Of a stretch of 24,600 nt of DNA, positions 7,736 through 14,928 are shown in pieces. Every line of letters begins with the position of its first letter. Within the stretch, counting starts at the first letter, position 1. Below the pieces are notes generated by a model. That model saw only the letters and a program-made list of their open reading frames with translations. It did not search any database and was not told where the DNA came from. The position numbers and the translations under genes are program-made. The DNA comes from Betaproteobacteria bacterium (GTDB lineage: Bacteria > Pseudomonadota > Gammaproteobacteria > Burkholderiales > Burkholderiaceae_E): contig RFPW01000010.1 in the NCBI GenBank assembly GCA_009925965.1, positions 1 to 24,600 of the forward strand. The letters are read 5' to 3'.

Positions 7736-8914
7736 TTAGAACAACTCAATGGCGCAGGCCACAGCCTCGCCGCCGCCAATACAAAGCGCCGCGACCCCGC
7801 GTTTGCCCCCGGTCTTGCGCAGCGCGCCAATCAGGGTTGCCATGATGCGCGCACCCGATGCACCGATCGGATGCCCCAGTGCACAGGCGCCGCCGTGAAT
7901 ATTGGTCACCTCAGGCGCCAGGCCATGCTCCTGCATCGCCGCCATCGTCACAACAGCAAAGGCCTCGTTGATCTCGAACAGATCGACATTGGCGGTCGTC
8001 CAGCCCGTCTTGGCATACAACTTCTCGATCGCACCGACCGGCGCGGTCGTGAACCATTCTGGCGCATGCGCGTGCGTCGCGTGGGCGACCAGGCGGGCGA
8101 CCGGCGTCAGCCCGAGGCGCTGCGCAGTGCTCAGTCGCGCCAGCACCAGCGCGGCTGCACCGTCGGAGATCGATGAAGCATTGGCGGCGGTAATCGTTCC
8201 ATCTTTACGAAAGGCAGGCTTAAGCCCGCCAATTTTATCCAGTTGCGCCTTGAAGGGCTGCTCGTCGCGCGTGATCTGGAGTTCGCCCTTGCGGGTCTGG
8301 ATCGTCACTGGCGCGAGTTCCCAGTCAAAACTGCCATCCTCATTGGCGAGTTTGCTGCGCTGGGTCGAGCGGATGGCGAATGCGTCCTGTTGCTCACGGG
8401 TAAACGAATACTTGCTCGCACAGTCTTCGGCAAACAAGCCCATGGCTTTGCCTTCGTAGGCGTCCTCGAGGCCGTCGGTCATCATGTGATCCAGGACTTG
8501 GCCATGCCCCATCCGCAAGCCGGTGCGGCCCTTGGGCAAAAGGTAGGGCGCATTCGACATGCTCTCCATACCGCCCGCCACAACGATTTCAGCCGAACCT
8601 GCGAGCAGAACATCATGCGCGAGCATCGCGGCTTTCATGCCCGAACCGCACATTTTGGTCAGCGTGGTCGCCCCCGCTGAACGAGGCAAACCCGCGGCAT
8701 GCGCCGCCTGGCGCGCCGGTGCCTGACGCAAACCCGCCATCAGACAATTGCCGAACAACACCTCCTCGATCTGCTCCGGATTGAGCCCCGCACGCTGAAC
8801 GGCCGCACGAATCGCGGTGCCGCCCAGGTCAATCGCGCTGGCGGGCGCGAGCTCACCCAAAAAACCGCCAATCGGGGTTCGGGTCGCAGACAGAATCACA
8901 ATCGGGTCATTCAT
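7736..8914 (-). CDS. Acetyl-CoA C-acetyltransferase (thiolase)
   Basis: 392 aa, the usual length for biosynthetic/degradative type II thiolases. The acylated cysteine is C89 in LTKMCGSGMKA, the His base H348 in GGACALGHPIGASGAR, and the second cysteine C378 in CIGGGEAVA. NEAFA at 316-320 is also present. The start is the ATG at 8912-8914 with AAGGAG seven bases upstream, a strong site, 20 bp after aceK. In this cluster it would split acetoacetyl-CoA to two acetyl-CoA after activation of the acetoacetate made by HMG-CoA lyase. No acetoacetate CoA-transferase or synthetase is visible in the window to do that activation. Beta-ketothiolase work in another acyl-CoA route is possible. Confidence 0.93.
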   Translation of the reverse strand: MNDPIVILSATRTPIGGFLGELAPASAIDLGGTAIRAAVQRAGLNPEQIEEVLFGNCLMAGLRQAPARQAAHAAGLPRSAGATTLTKMCGSGMKAAMLAHDVLLAGSAEIVVAGGMESMSNAPYLLPKGRTGLRMGHGQVLDHMMTDGLEDAYEGKAMGLFAEDCASKYSFTREQQDAFAIRSTQRSKLANEDGSFDWELAPVTIQTRKGELQITRDEQPFKAQLDKIGGLKPAFRKDGTITAANASSISDGAAALVLARLSTAQRLGLTPVARLVAHATHAHAPEWFTTAPVGAIEKLYAKTGWTTANVDLFEINEAFAVVTMAAMQEHGLAPEVTNIHGGACALGHPIGASGARIMATLIGALRKTGGKRGVAALCIGGGEAVACAIELF

Positions 8915-8934
8915 GAAGGGGCTCCTTGCAGATG

Positions 8935-10755
8935 TCAGTTGTCCGCGACGATAACGCATGCCGCTGTGGACGCGCGCGGGAAGCGCGCGGACTCTGGATA
9001 GGGGAAGACATCTTCGAGTACGCCTGCGCGTATCCGCGACTGCTTGCTCTGCCAGTAGGTCACATCCAGCAGGTCGGCATGCTCGCTCATGAAACGGCTA
9101 CGCAAGCCCCGGTCGCCCAATAAGAAGCGGCCAAACTCTTCCGGAAATACATCGTTCGGTCCAACTGCGTACCAAGGCTCGGCGGCCATTTCCTGCTCCG
9201 GGGTCTGCGGCTCGGGAAGGCGCCGAAAGTGACAATCCGTGAGATACAAAATCTCATCATAGTCATAAAAAACCACTCGACCCTGGCGCGTCACACCGAA
9301 ATTCTTGTACAGCATGTCACCCGGAAAAATATTGGCCGAGACGAGATCCTTGATGGCGTTCCCGTATTCATGGACAGCATGATCAAGCTGGTCCTGGGCG
9401 CCGTGCGCCTTCGCTTTCTGCAGGTACAGATTCAGGGGCTCCATCCGGCGTTCAATGTAGAGATGGCGCACGATCAGGACGTCCTCGCGCTCCGCCAGCG
9501 CGCTTGGCGCAACGGCGCGCAACTGTGCCATCAGCGCAGGCGCCACCCGGTCCAGGGGAAACGGCACGTCAGAGTACTCCCAGGTATCCGCCATGCGCCC
9601 GACGCGATCGTGGGTCTTGACGAGCTGATACCGATCGCGAATGTGCTCGGCCGACGTGTCCTTGCCGCGCTTGTCCTTGATGACCTTGAACACGTAGGGA
9701 AATGACGGCAGGGTGAAGACCGCCATCACCAGGCCTTCGATACCGGGCGCCTGGACAAACGCATCGGTCGAATGGCGCAGATGATGAAGGTAGTCCCGAT
9801 AGAACAGGGTCTTGCCCTGCTTCTGCAGACCCAGCATCGTGTAGAGCTCGCTCTTGGGCTTGTTCGGGATGAGGGTCCGCAGGAATTGCACCCAGGCACT
9901 CGGCACTTCCATATCGACGATGAAGTAGGCGCGCGCAAAGCTGAACAACAACTCAATCTGATCCGAGTCGAATAGCGCCGTATCAATGAAAATCTGGCCC
10001 CGGCGGTTCTGCAGGATCGGTAGTGCAAACGGAAAGATATCCCCGTCGTTAACCAGGCGCCCAATGACGTAGGCCCCCTTGTTGCGAAAGAAAAGGCTGC
10101 GCAGGACATGAATCTGGCAGTCCGGATGCGGGTCAAACGGCAATCGGCGGGTCTCACGCCAATGCGACCGGGCGGCTCCGATCACCCGCTCGACATCGCG
10201 CTCGACATCTTCCCAGGGACAGGCCAGTCCAAAGTCGACAAGCGCGTCACGTACCAGTGCAGTCAAGCGCACAACAACCTCACCCGCGTGGTTGGTCTCA
10301 GCTTCAGCCTGGGCCTGCTCGATCGAGGGGTAATAGACCCGGTAACACGGAGGATCACTGTCGAGATATTCCGTCGCGACCGCGGGGCGCAGGAAAATGA
10401 AATCGTTATTAAAATAATTTCTATGCAAAATTCTACAAACAACTGAATTAAAAAATGTCTCGGCCAGTTCAGGCTGGCGATGACCATCGAGCAGGCCGAC
10501 ATAGTCGCGCTTGATCCGCTGCCAGACCGTGTCGCTGAGTTCCCCCGCCTTGAACTCATGCCGCAGCCGGTCAAGCGCTTCCTGAACCCGCAAGCCGTAA
10601 AAATCGATTCGCTCGCGTTGTAATTGTCGGATGCGATTAAAGTTTCCGGATTCGAAACACTGCTTCGCTAGCCACGCCGAGTTCCGAAAGAGCCCGTAAT
10701 GTCGGTCGAATCCCTCCAGGATCGCGGTCGCGACTTCGAGGCTGCGACCCTTCAT
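8935..10755 (-). CDS. aceK: Isocitrate dehydrogenase kinase/phosphatase AceK
   Basis: 606 aa, slightly longer than the E. coli protein (578). AceK phosphorylates and dephosphorylates isocitrate dehydrogenase and so splits isocitrate between the TCA cycle and the glyoxylate shunt. Motifs include VFTLPSFPYVFKVIKDK at residues 346-362 with the ATP-binding lysine K357, RHLYIERRMEPLN at 430-442, and MLYKNFGVTR with FYDYDEI at 481-502 carrying N485 and D498. The ATG at 10753-10755 overlaps the ivd stop by 4 bp. No ribosome binding site is evident, and a perfect stem-loop abuts the start codon. Codons for residues about 99-122 are strikingly AT-rich. The position is not the aceBAK arrangement of enterobacteria; here it is the second gene of the leucine operon. 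I recall similar clustering in other betaproteobacteria. Confidence 0.96.
   Translation of the reverse strand: MKGRSLEVATAILEGFDRHYGLFRNSAWLAKQCFESGNFNRIRQLQRERIDFYGLRVQEALDRLRHEFKAGELSDTVWQRIKRDYVGLLDGHRQPELAETFFNSVVCRILHRNYFNNDFIFLRPAVATEYLDSDPPCYRVYYPSIEQAQAEAETNHAGEVVVRLTALVRDALVDFGLACPWEDVERDVERVIGAARSHWRETRRLPFDPHPDCQIHVLRSLFFRNKGAYVIGRLVNDGDIFPFALPILQNRRGQIFIDTALFDSDQIELLFSFARAYFIVDMEVPSAWVQFLRTLIPNKPKSELYTMLGLQKQGKTLFYRDYLHHLRHSTDAFVQAPGIEGLVMAVFTLPSFPYVFKVIKDKRGKDTSAEHIRDRYQLVKTHDRVGRMADTWEYSDVPFPLDRVAPALMAQLRAVAPSALAEREDVLIVRHLYIERRMEPLNLYLQKAKAHGAQDQLDHAVHEYGNAIKDLVSANIFPGDMLYKNFGVTRQGRVVFYDYDEILYLTDCHFRRLPEPQTPEQEMAAEPWYAVGPNDVFPEEFGRFLLGDRGLRSRFMSEHADLLDVTYWQSKQSRIRAGVLEDVFPYPESARFPRASTAACVIVADN
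10401..10460. other. AT-rich codon island within aceK (12 of 60 bases G or C)
   Basis: By direct count 10401-10460 has 20% G+C inside a gene and window that are clearly GC-rich. On the coding strand it reads in frame with AceK (FFNSVVCRIL, NYFNN) and uses TTT, AAT, ATT and AGA codons that neighbouring genes mostly avoid. No frameshift or repeat borders are seen. Confidence 0.8.
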
Positions 10756-11978
10756 GTTTGCGTGTCCGCAAACAACTCGCGCCCGATCAGCATGCGTCGA
10801 ATCTCGCTGGTCCCGGCGCCAATCTCATAAAGCTTGGCGTCCCGCCACAGGCGACCGCAAGCGCTGTCATTGACATAGCCATTACCGCCCAGGCATTGAA
10901 TCGCCTCACCCGCCATCCACGTGGCCTTCTCGGCGGAATACAGAATCGCGCCGGCCGCATCCTTGCGCAGGCTGCGCGGATCGACCTGCCCCGTCCGCGT
11001 AAGGTCGCATTGCCGTCCCACCGCGTACACATAGGCTCTGCAAGCCATCATCGTGGTGTAGAGATCGGCCAACTTGCCCTGCATTAGCTGAAACGTTCCT
11101 ATCGGCTGACCGAACTGCTCGCGATCGTGCACGTAGGGCAGCACCACATCCAGACAGGCACTCATGATGCCGAGCGGCCCGCCGCTCAGGACCGCCCGCT
11201 CAAAGTCAAGACCACTCATCAAGACGTGCGCGCCGCGCCCAATGGCGGTCGCAGGGTCGTCATTGGTCGCGCCAAGCACATTGGCCAGGGGGACTTCGCA
11301 GTTCTCAAAGACCAGTTCCCCTGTATGGCTGCCGCGCATGCCGAGCTTGTCGAGCTTCTGGGCTGTCCTGAAACCTGGGAAGTGCTTCTCGACCAAAAAT
11401 GCGGTGAGCGCACGTCGACCAGGCTCAGGATCGGTGCGCGCATAGACCACCAGGACATCGGCATCGGGACCGTTCGTAATCCACATCTTGGTGCCGTTCA
11501 GCACCCAATGTTTGCCCGCACCCTCACCGCGCAGATCGGCGCGCAATCGCATCGACATCACGTCACTTCCGGCTCCGGGCTCGCTCATCGCCAAGGCCCC
11601 GATTGAGGTCCCAGCCACCAGACCTGGCAGATAGCGCGTCCTCTGAAGGTCCGACCCGTTACGGAAAATCTGATTTATACACAAATTTGAATGAGCGCCA
11701 TAGCTCAGCCCGACCGCCGCGCTGGCCCTGGAGATTTCCTCGAGCGCGACGATATGGGCGAGGTAGCCCAGATCAGTGCCCCCGTAGGCCTCGGTCACCG
11801 TCAGACCATGGAGCCCAAGCTGACCGAGCTTGGGCCACAAATCCATGGGGAACTGGTCACTGCGATCGATTTCTGCCGCCCGCGGCGCAATTTCCCGTGC
11901 CGCAAATGCCTGCACCGCGGCCCGCAACTGAGCGACGTCCTCACCAAGGTCAAACTGCAATCCGGGCAGGTCAGGCAT
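10752..11978 (-). CDS. ivd: Isovaleryl-CoA dehydrogenase
   Basis: 408 aa FAD-dependent acyl-CoA dehydrogenase that oxidises isovaleryl-CoA to 3-methylcrotonyl-CoA, passing electrons to ETF. The flavin/substrate motif ALAMSEPGAGSDV is at residues 128-140 and KMWITNG at 164-170. The catalytic base fits E260 in SGLDFERAVLSGGP, the position used by isovaleryl-CoA dehydrogenase rather than by short- or medium-chain enzymes. IQCLGGNGYVND and YEIGAGTSEIRRMLIG complete the C-terminal domain. The start is the ATG at 11976-11978 with GAGGAG six bases upstream. It is the first gene of the cluster after the divergent promoter region. A stretch of AT-rich codons at 11664-11692 encodes NLCINQIF. The symbol liuA is equally used. 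Confidence 0.95.
   Translation of the reverse strand: MPDLPGLQFDLGEDVAQLRAAVQAFAAREIAPRAAEIDRSDQFPMDLWPKLGQLGLHGLTVTEAYGGTDLGYLAHIVALEEISRASAAVGLSYGAHSNLCINQIFRNGSDLQRTRYLPGLVAGTSIGALAMSEPGAGSDVMSMRLRADLRGEGAGKHWVLNGTKMWITNGPDADVLVVYARTDPEPGRRALTAFLVEKHFPGFRTAQKLDKLGMRGSHTGELVFENCEVPLANVLGATNDDPATAIGRGAHVLMSGLDFERAVLSGGPLGIMSACLDVVLPYVHDREQFGQPIGTFQLMQGKLADLYTTMMACRAYVYAVGRQCDLTRTGQVDPRSLRKDAAGAILYSAEKATWMAGEAIQCLGGNGYVNDSACGRLWRDAKLYEIGAGTSEIRRMLIGRELFADTQT
10756..10773 (-). promoter_or_regulatory. Stem-loop directly before the aceK start codon
   Basis: On the transcript, GTTTGCG, loop GACA, CGCAAAC form a perfect 7-bp stem that ends on the base before the aceK ATG and lies within the last codons of ivd. 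It occupies the place where a ribosome binding site should be, and no Shine-Dalgarno sequence is seen. Ribosomes finishing ivd would melt it, giving coupled and probably reduced aceK translation. Regulation is inferred, not shown. Confidence 0.45.
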
Positions 11979-12080
11979 CCACGTCTCCTCAGGGTCTCGC
12001 TGAGTGTCTTAGCGAGTGTTTTGTAATTTGGCTCCCATGTTACCGTGACGTCCCATCCCCGGACACCATCGACAAGCGCC
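11979..12080. promoter_or_regulatory. Divergent promoter/operator region of the leucine operon
   Basis: This 102-bp gap separates ivd (leftward) from the MBL-fold gene (rightward) and must hold both promoters. An inverted repeat CTCGCT (11996-12001) / AGCGAG (12011-12016) with 9 bp between lies just upstream of the ivd ribosome binding site. It overlaps a direct repeat, GAGTGTCTT then GAGTGTTTT. No convincing -35/-10 pair could be picked. The repeats are candidate binding sites for a pathway regulator or a leader stem-loop. Confidence 0.45.
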
Positions 12081-13136
12081 ATGCACCCGCACGAACTGGA
12101 ACTCCAATACCCCCTCGCTGAACGCCTGCCAAGCCCGGCCGAGTTGGTCGAAGTGGCCCCCGGAATCCGCTGGTTGCGTATGCCGCTGCCCTTCGCGCTC
12201 GATCACATTCATCTCTGGCTCTTGCGTGACTGCTTTGAGGGACGCGAGGGCTGGACGCTGATTGATTGTGGAATAGCTTCCGACGAGGTCCGTGGGCTCT
12301 GGCAGCAAATTGAAGCGACCGCGCTCGAAGGCTTGCCACTCGTACGGATTATTTGTACGCACATGCATCCAGACCATTTGGGCATGGCGGCTGAACTTTC
12401 CGCGCGCCACGGGATCGGACTTTGGATGACGCTGGGCGAATACGCCATGGGCCGCATCCTCTCGGCCACACTCCCGGGCACTGACGGCAGTGCTTCGATT
12501 GAGCATTACCGCAGGCATGGCCTGACCGATCCGGACAAGCTCGAACAGATGCGTCAGCGCGGCGATCGGCATTTCAGCCAACTCGTCCCATCGGTGCCCC
12601 TGGCGTATCGGCGCATTCACGCTGACGAAGTGATTACGATCGGTCAAGGTCACTGGCGGATCGTGATTGGTCGGGGGCACTCCCCAGAACACGCGGCCCT
12701 GTATGACGAGACCCGGCAGATCCTGATTTCGGGCGACATGGTGTTGCCGCGCATTTCAACCAATGTGAGCGTTCATGCGATCGAACCCGAGTCCGATCCT
12801 GTGAATGATTATCTGGAATCCCTCCAGCGGTTCGAAGCCTGCGCGCCTGACACGTTGGTGCTGCCCTCACATGGCAGACCCTTTCGGGGCCTGCATGTTC
12901 GTCTGCGGCAACTTCGGGAGCATCACGAGGCCCGTCTTCTCGACACACTCAATGCCTGCCGCGAAAGACCGATGAGCGCGATTGATTTGCTGCCGGTCCT
13001 ATTTCGCCGAAAGCTGGACCTTCACCAATCCGGTTTTGCGATCGGTGAGGCCATTGCCCACCTGCATGCGCTTTATTTTCGGGATCAGGTCCAGCGTCAT
13101 CGCGACGCTGACGGCGTTATTCGTTTTTCGGCCTGA
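12081..13136 (+). CDS. MBL-fold metallo-hydrolase with C-terminal helical domain
   Basis: 351 aa. The metallo-beta-lactamase fold is shown by THMHPDH at residues 93-99, GRGHSPEH with H200, ISGDMVLP with D219 and LPSHGRPFRG with H264. After residue 275 a helical region (HHEARLLDTL, LLPVLFRR, GFAIGEAIAHLHAL) resembles the winged-helix tail found in LACTB2-like MBL proteins. The ATG at 12081 is preferred because homology starts close to it; a GTG at 12045 in frame is possible, and neither has a good ribosome binding site. It is divergent from ivd and shares the short promoter region, so co-regulation with leucine breakdown is plausible. The substrate is unknown. A thioesterase-like role toward acyl-CoA by-products is only a guess. 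Confidence 0.87.
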   Translation: MHPHELELQYPLAERLPSPAELVEVAPGIRWLRMPLPFALDHIHLWLLRDCFEGREGWTLIDCGIASDEVRGLWQQIEATALEGLPLVRIICTHMHPDHLGMAAELSARHGIGLWMTLGEYAMGRILSATLPGTDGSASIEHYRRHGLTDPDKLEQMRQRGDRHFSQLVPSVPLAYRRIHADEVITIGQGHWRIVIGRGHSPEHAALYDETRQILISGDMVLPRISTNVSVHAIEPESDPVNDYLESLQRFEACAPDTLVLPSHGRPFRGLHVRLRQLREHHEARLLDTLNACRERPMSAIDLLPVLFRRKLDLHQSGFAIGEAIAHLHALYFRDQVQRHRDADGVIRFSA

Positions 13137-13158
13137 CCCTCGACCAGACCGCTATCCA

Positions 13159-13719
13159 CTAAACCGCGATCGGGCGGGCGCTTGGGTAGGCGTGCGCGGC
13201 CGCACCTTCTTGCGCAGCCAACGTCTCACGCACCATGGCCGCCGCGCCTTCGACCGCAGGCTTCATTACAACCCGTGGACGGGCCGGGGCTGCGGACAAT
13301 CGAGCGAGCCCGAGCATCACGTTGAGGACCACCTCGCACTGGGCACGATCGAGTTCCGCCACCATGCCCACGAGGCGTTCGCGCAGATTGACATCGGACA
13401 CCGAGTCAAGCGTGGGTGATCCGCTGCGATGCAACGGTCCGTTGGCATCGGACGCGGGTTCCTCGTTACTGTCGAGAGCCCGCAAATCCAGATTGAGCCA
13501 TTCGGCCAGAACCTGCATTTTGGCCAACTCGGGCACCGTCAGGCCGCGCATCCACTTGCGGGCGGCCTCCTGAGAGATCGGCGATTCGCTACGCGAACGC
13601 AGGTTGAAGTCCCGCGCCACCATCGCTGCAGAGGGGTTGCGGCCGTAGTATCTAAATAGGCCGCGATTCAACGCACGAGCAAACTGCTGGGCGACATGAC
13701 GGGTGGAACTGATTCTCAT
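13159..13719 (-). CDS. Small HTH transcriptional regulator, CI-like N-terminus
   Basis: 186 aa. Residues about 8-80 look like a lambda-repressor-type DNA-binding domain: ARALNRGLFRYYG, then AAMVARDFN and SQEAARKWMRGLTVPELAKMQVLAEWLNL, where ISQEAARKWMRG fits a recognition helix. Residues 108-140 form a predicted helix pair (LRERLVGMVAELDRAQ, VVLNVMLGLARL) that may dimerise, and the rest is low-complexity, Ala-rich. The start is the ATG at 13717-13719 because AGGAG sits seven bases upstream; a TTG at 13774-13776 is the longer alternative. It is convergent with the MBL gene, ending 22 bp from it. The target is unknown; a link to the adjacent leucine cluster is conjecture. Confidence 0.75.
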   Translation of the reverse strand: MRISSTRHVAQQFARALNRGLFRYYGRNPSAAMVARDFNLRSRSESPISQEAARKWMRGLTVPELAKMQVLAEWLNLDLRALDSNEEPASDANGPLHRSGSPTLDSVSDVNLRERLVGMVAELDRAQCEVVLNVMLGLARLSAAPARPRVVMKPAVEGAAAMVRETLAAQEGAAAHAYPSARPIAV

Positions 13720-13989
13720 TCGGGAACTCCTGGTGGGATCTGCTTTCGAGTTGGGATGGCTGCTGGGATGAGTCAAAGCTACAGCAAAAAAGTAACAAAC
13801 TTCGTCATCCTGCCAATCGTCAGGAGGATATTGCGCGATTCAAAAACCCCCAGTTGGGACTTCGCTGCATTGCAATAAATGCGGGGATCGCACCCCACCC
13901 CGCACGCTATAGTGAGCCGCGATTGTGACCCGCCGTTCGCCTCCTTGACCATCGCAGCGCTTGTCACAGGACGGCATCCTGCGTTGAAT
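13720..13989. other. Intergenic region upstream of the HTH regulator
   Basis: 270 bp without a credible gene, richer in A and T near 13780-13880 than its surroundings. It holds the presumed leftward promoter of the regulator. Short symmetric elements are visible: TCCTG/CAGGA around 13808-13825 and GCATT/AATGC at 13867-13882. These could be self-regulation sites but are weak, and no clear promoter hexamers or terminator were found. Confidence 0.35.
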
Positions 13990-14775
13990 TCAGGGAGGCC
14001 AGACTCCGAGGTCGGCAAGCTGTTGGTTGACCTGCTCGGCCCAACCGCGATTTGCAGCCGGGCTCGCCGGACTTGGATGCAAGATCGTACCAATGCGGAT
14101 CGCGGGCCATCCCCTCAGCGCGCTCTGCACGCGGCGCTCGGCGAACCCACCAACCCCAATCACCCACTGGGGCTGAAGTGCCCGGACCGCCTGTTGCAAG
14201 TGTGCATCGCAGGCGGCCTCGAGCGCCCGCAGGCCAGACGCTGGTAATCGGTCCGGGGTGAAGTTGCGCCCGCTCACTTCGAGAAATGCCAGGGGGCACC
14301 AATTGAGGACGAAGGATTCCGCGAAAAAGGTCTCCGGCGCGCCCCAGCGCTCGGCCACCCAAGTCCATAACCGCCGCCCACTGACTTCCGAGCGGTTGCA
14401 AGCGAAACCCTGGATCGGGCGTTTTGGATGTGGCTGTACCGGTTGTTTAACCTCGGCCATCAGGCCCATCCAATCCCGAACCGCGGCGACTTCGCCAAAC
14501 GGGACTCCGGTCTGCATCATCCCGAACGGGCCAGGATTCATCCCCAGAAAAACCACCCGGCGCGGCCCCGCGGCAAACCGGCGAACGTAACGTTCGTAAA
14601 CGCCCCATGCGTAATCGAGCGGATTGAGAACGGCTGCAACCGGCGGCGAAAAATGCATCGACGCCAACTGAGCATTTAGCGTTCGGGCGGCCGCCAGTAA
14701 GTCCTTACTGGTGTCCGTCAGAGGGGCAAGCGCGGATGCGGTCAGAGGTGCGGGAAGGGATGCAATCGGATCCAT
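13990..14775 (-). CDS. SMUG1-type uracil-DNA glycosylase
   Basis: 261 aa. It is expected to remove uracil (and oxidised pyrimidines) from DNA in base-excision repair. The family-3 catalytic motif GMNPGPFGMMQTGVPFGE is at residues 78-95, nearly the same as in vertebrate SMUG1, and CNRSEVSGRRLW at 126-137 and NWCPLAFLE at 158-166 also match. The second motif HPSPASPAANRGW at 233-245 supplies the catalytic histidine H233. N80 takes the place of the water-activating residue of other UDG families. The start is the ATG at 14773-14775; no strong ribosome binding site. It stands alone, divergent from the quinone oxidoreductase gene. Bacterial SMUG1 homologues are known but scattered. Family assignment is firm; activity is untested. 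Confidence 0.93.
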   Translation of the reverse strand: MDPIASLPAPLTASALAPLTDTSKDLLAAARTLNAQLASMHFSPPVAAVLNPLDYAWGVYERYVRRFAAGPRRVVFLGMNPGPFGMMQTGVPFGEVAAVRDWMGLMAEVKQPVQPHPKRPIQGFACNRSEVSGRRLWTWVAERWGAPETFFAESFVLNWCPLAFLEVSGRNFTPDRLPASGLRALEAACDAHLQQAVRALQPQWVIGVGGFAERRVQSALRGWPAIRIGTILHPSPASPAANRGWAEQVNQQLADLGVWPP

Positions 14776-14827
14776 CGCGCGAGCGTAACCGAGATGGGGT
14801 GATCGGCTGCAGTGCTCCGATGCAGTG

Positions 14828-14853
14828 ATCGGGTAGGGTTATCGGGTAGGGTT
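14828..14853. repeat. Exact 13-bp tandem duplication
   Basis: ATCGGGTAGGGTT occurs twice back to back between the uracil glycosylase and quinone oxidoreductase genes. A degenerate GTGATCGG unit precedes it. It lies upstream of a TAAAAT (14896-14901) that could be the -10 box of the rightward gene, though no matching -35 is seen. Confidence 0.7.
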
Positions 14854-14928
14854 TTGATTCGTATCAGGCGGTAGGATGGCGGAATAGCCACCCGCTAAAA
14901 TCGTCACCTCACTAAGAGTCCACGCGCC

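Noticed and set aside
7727..7762. GTGGCC/GGCCAC inverted repeat spanning the thiolase stop and SDR leader
   Set aside because: Only 6 bp with a 24-nt loop, frequent by chance in GC-rich sequence.
1774..8176. Long plus-strand open frames (for example 1774-2538, 4092-4910, 4675-5619, 5731-6477, 7313-8176)
   Set aside because: All lie opposite well-supported leucine-cluster genes, lack family motifs or ribosome binding sites, and fit the codon-bias shadow pattern.
8971..8989. 7-bp CGCGCGC/GCGCGCG stem in the aceK 3' end
   Set aside because: Alternating CG sequence pairs easily with itself, and the stem lies inside coding sequence with no T-run, so chance is the simpler explanation.
12045..12080. 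GTG at 12045 as start of the second MBL gene
   Set aside because: No ribosome binding site, and the extra 12 residues have no family-like character; the ATG at 12081 fits better, though the GTG cannot be excluded.
13881..13903. GCGGGG/CCCCGC hairpin as a terminator or small RNA
   Set aside because: No T-run follows, the loop can pair in several registers, and no promoter for a small RNA was found.
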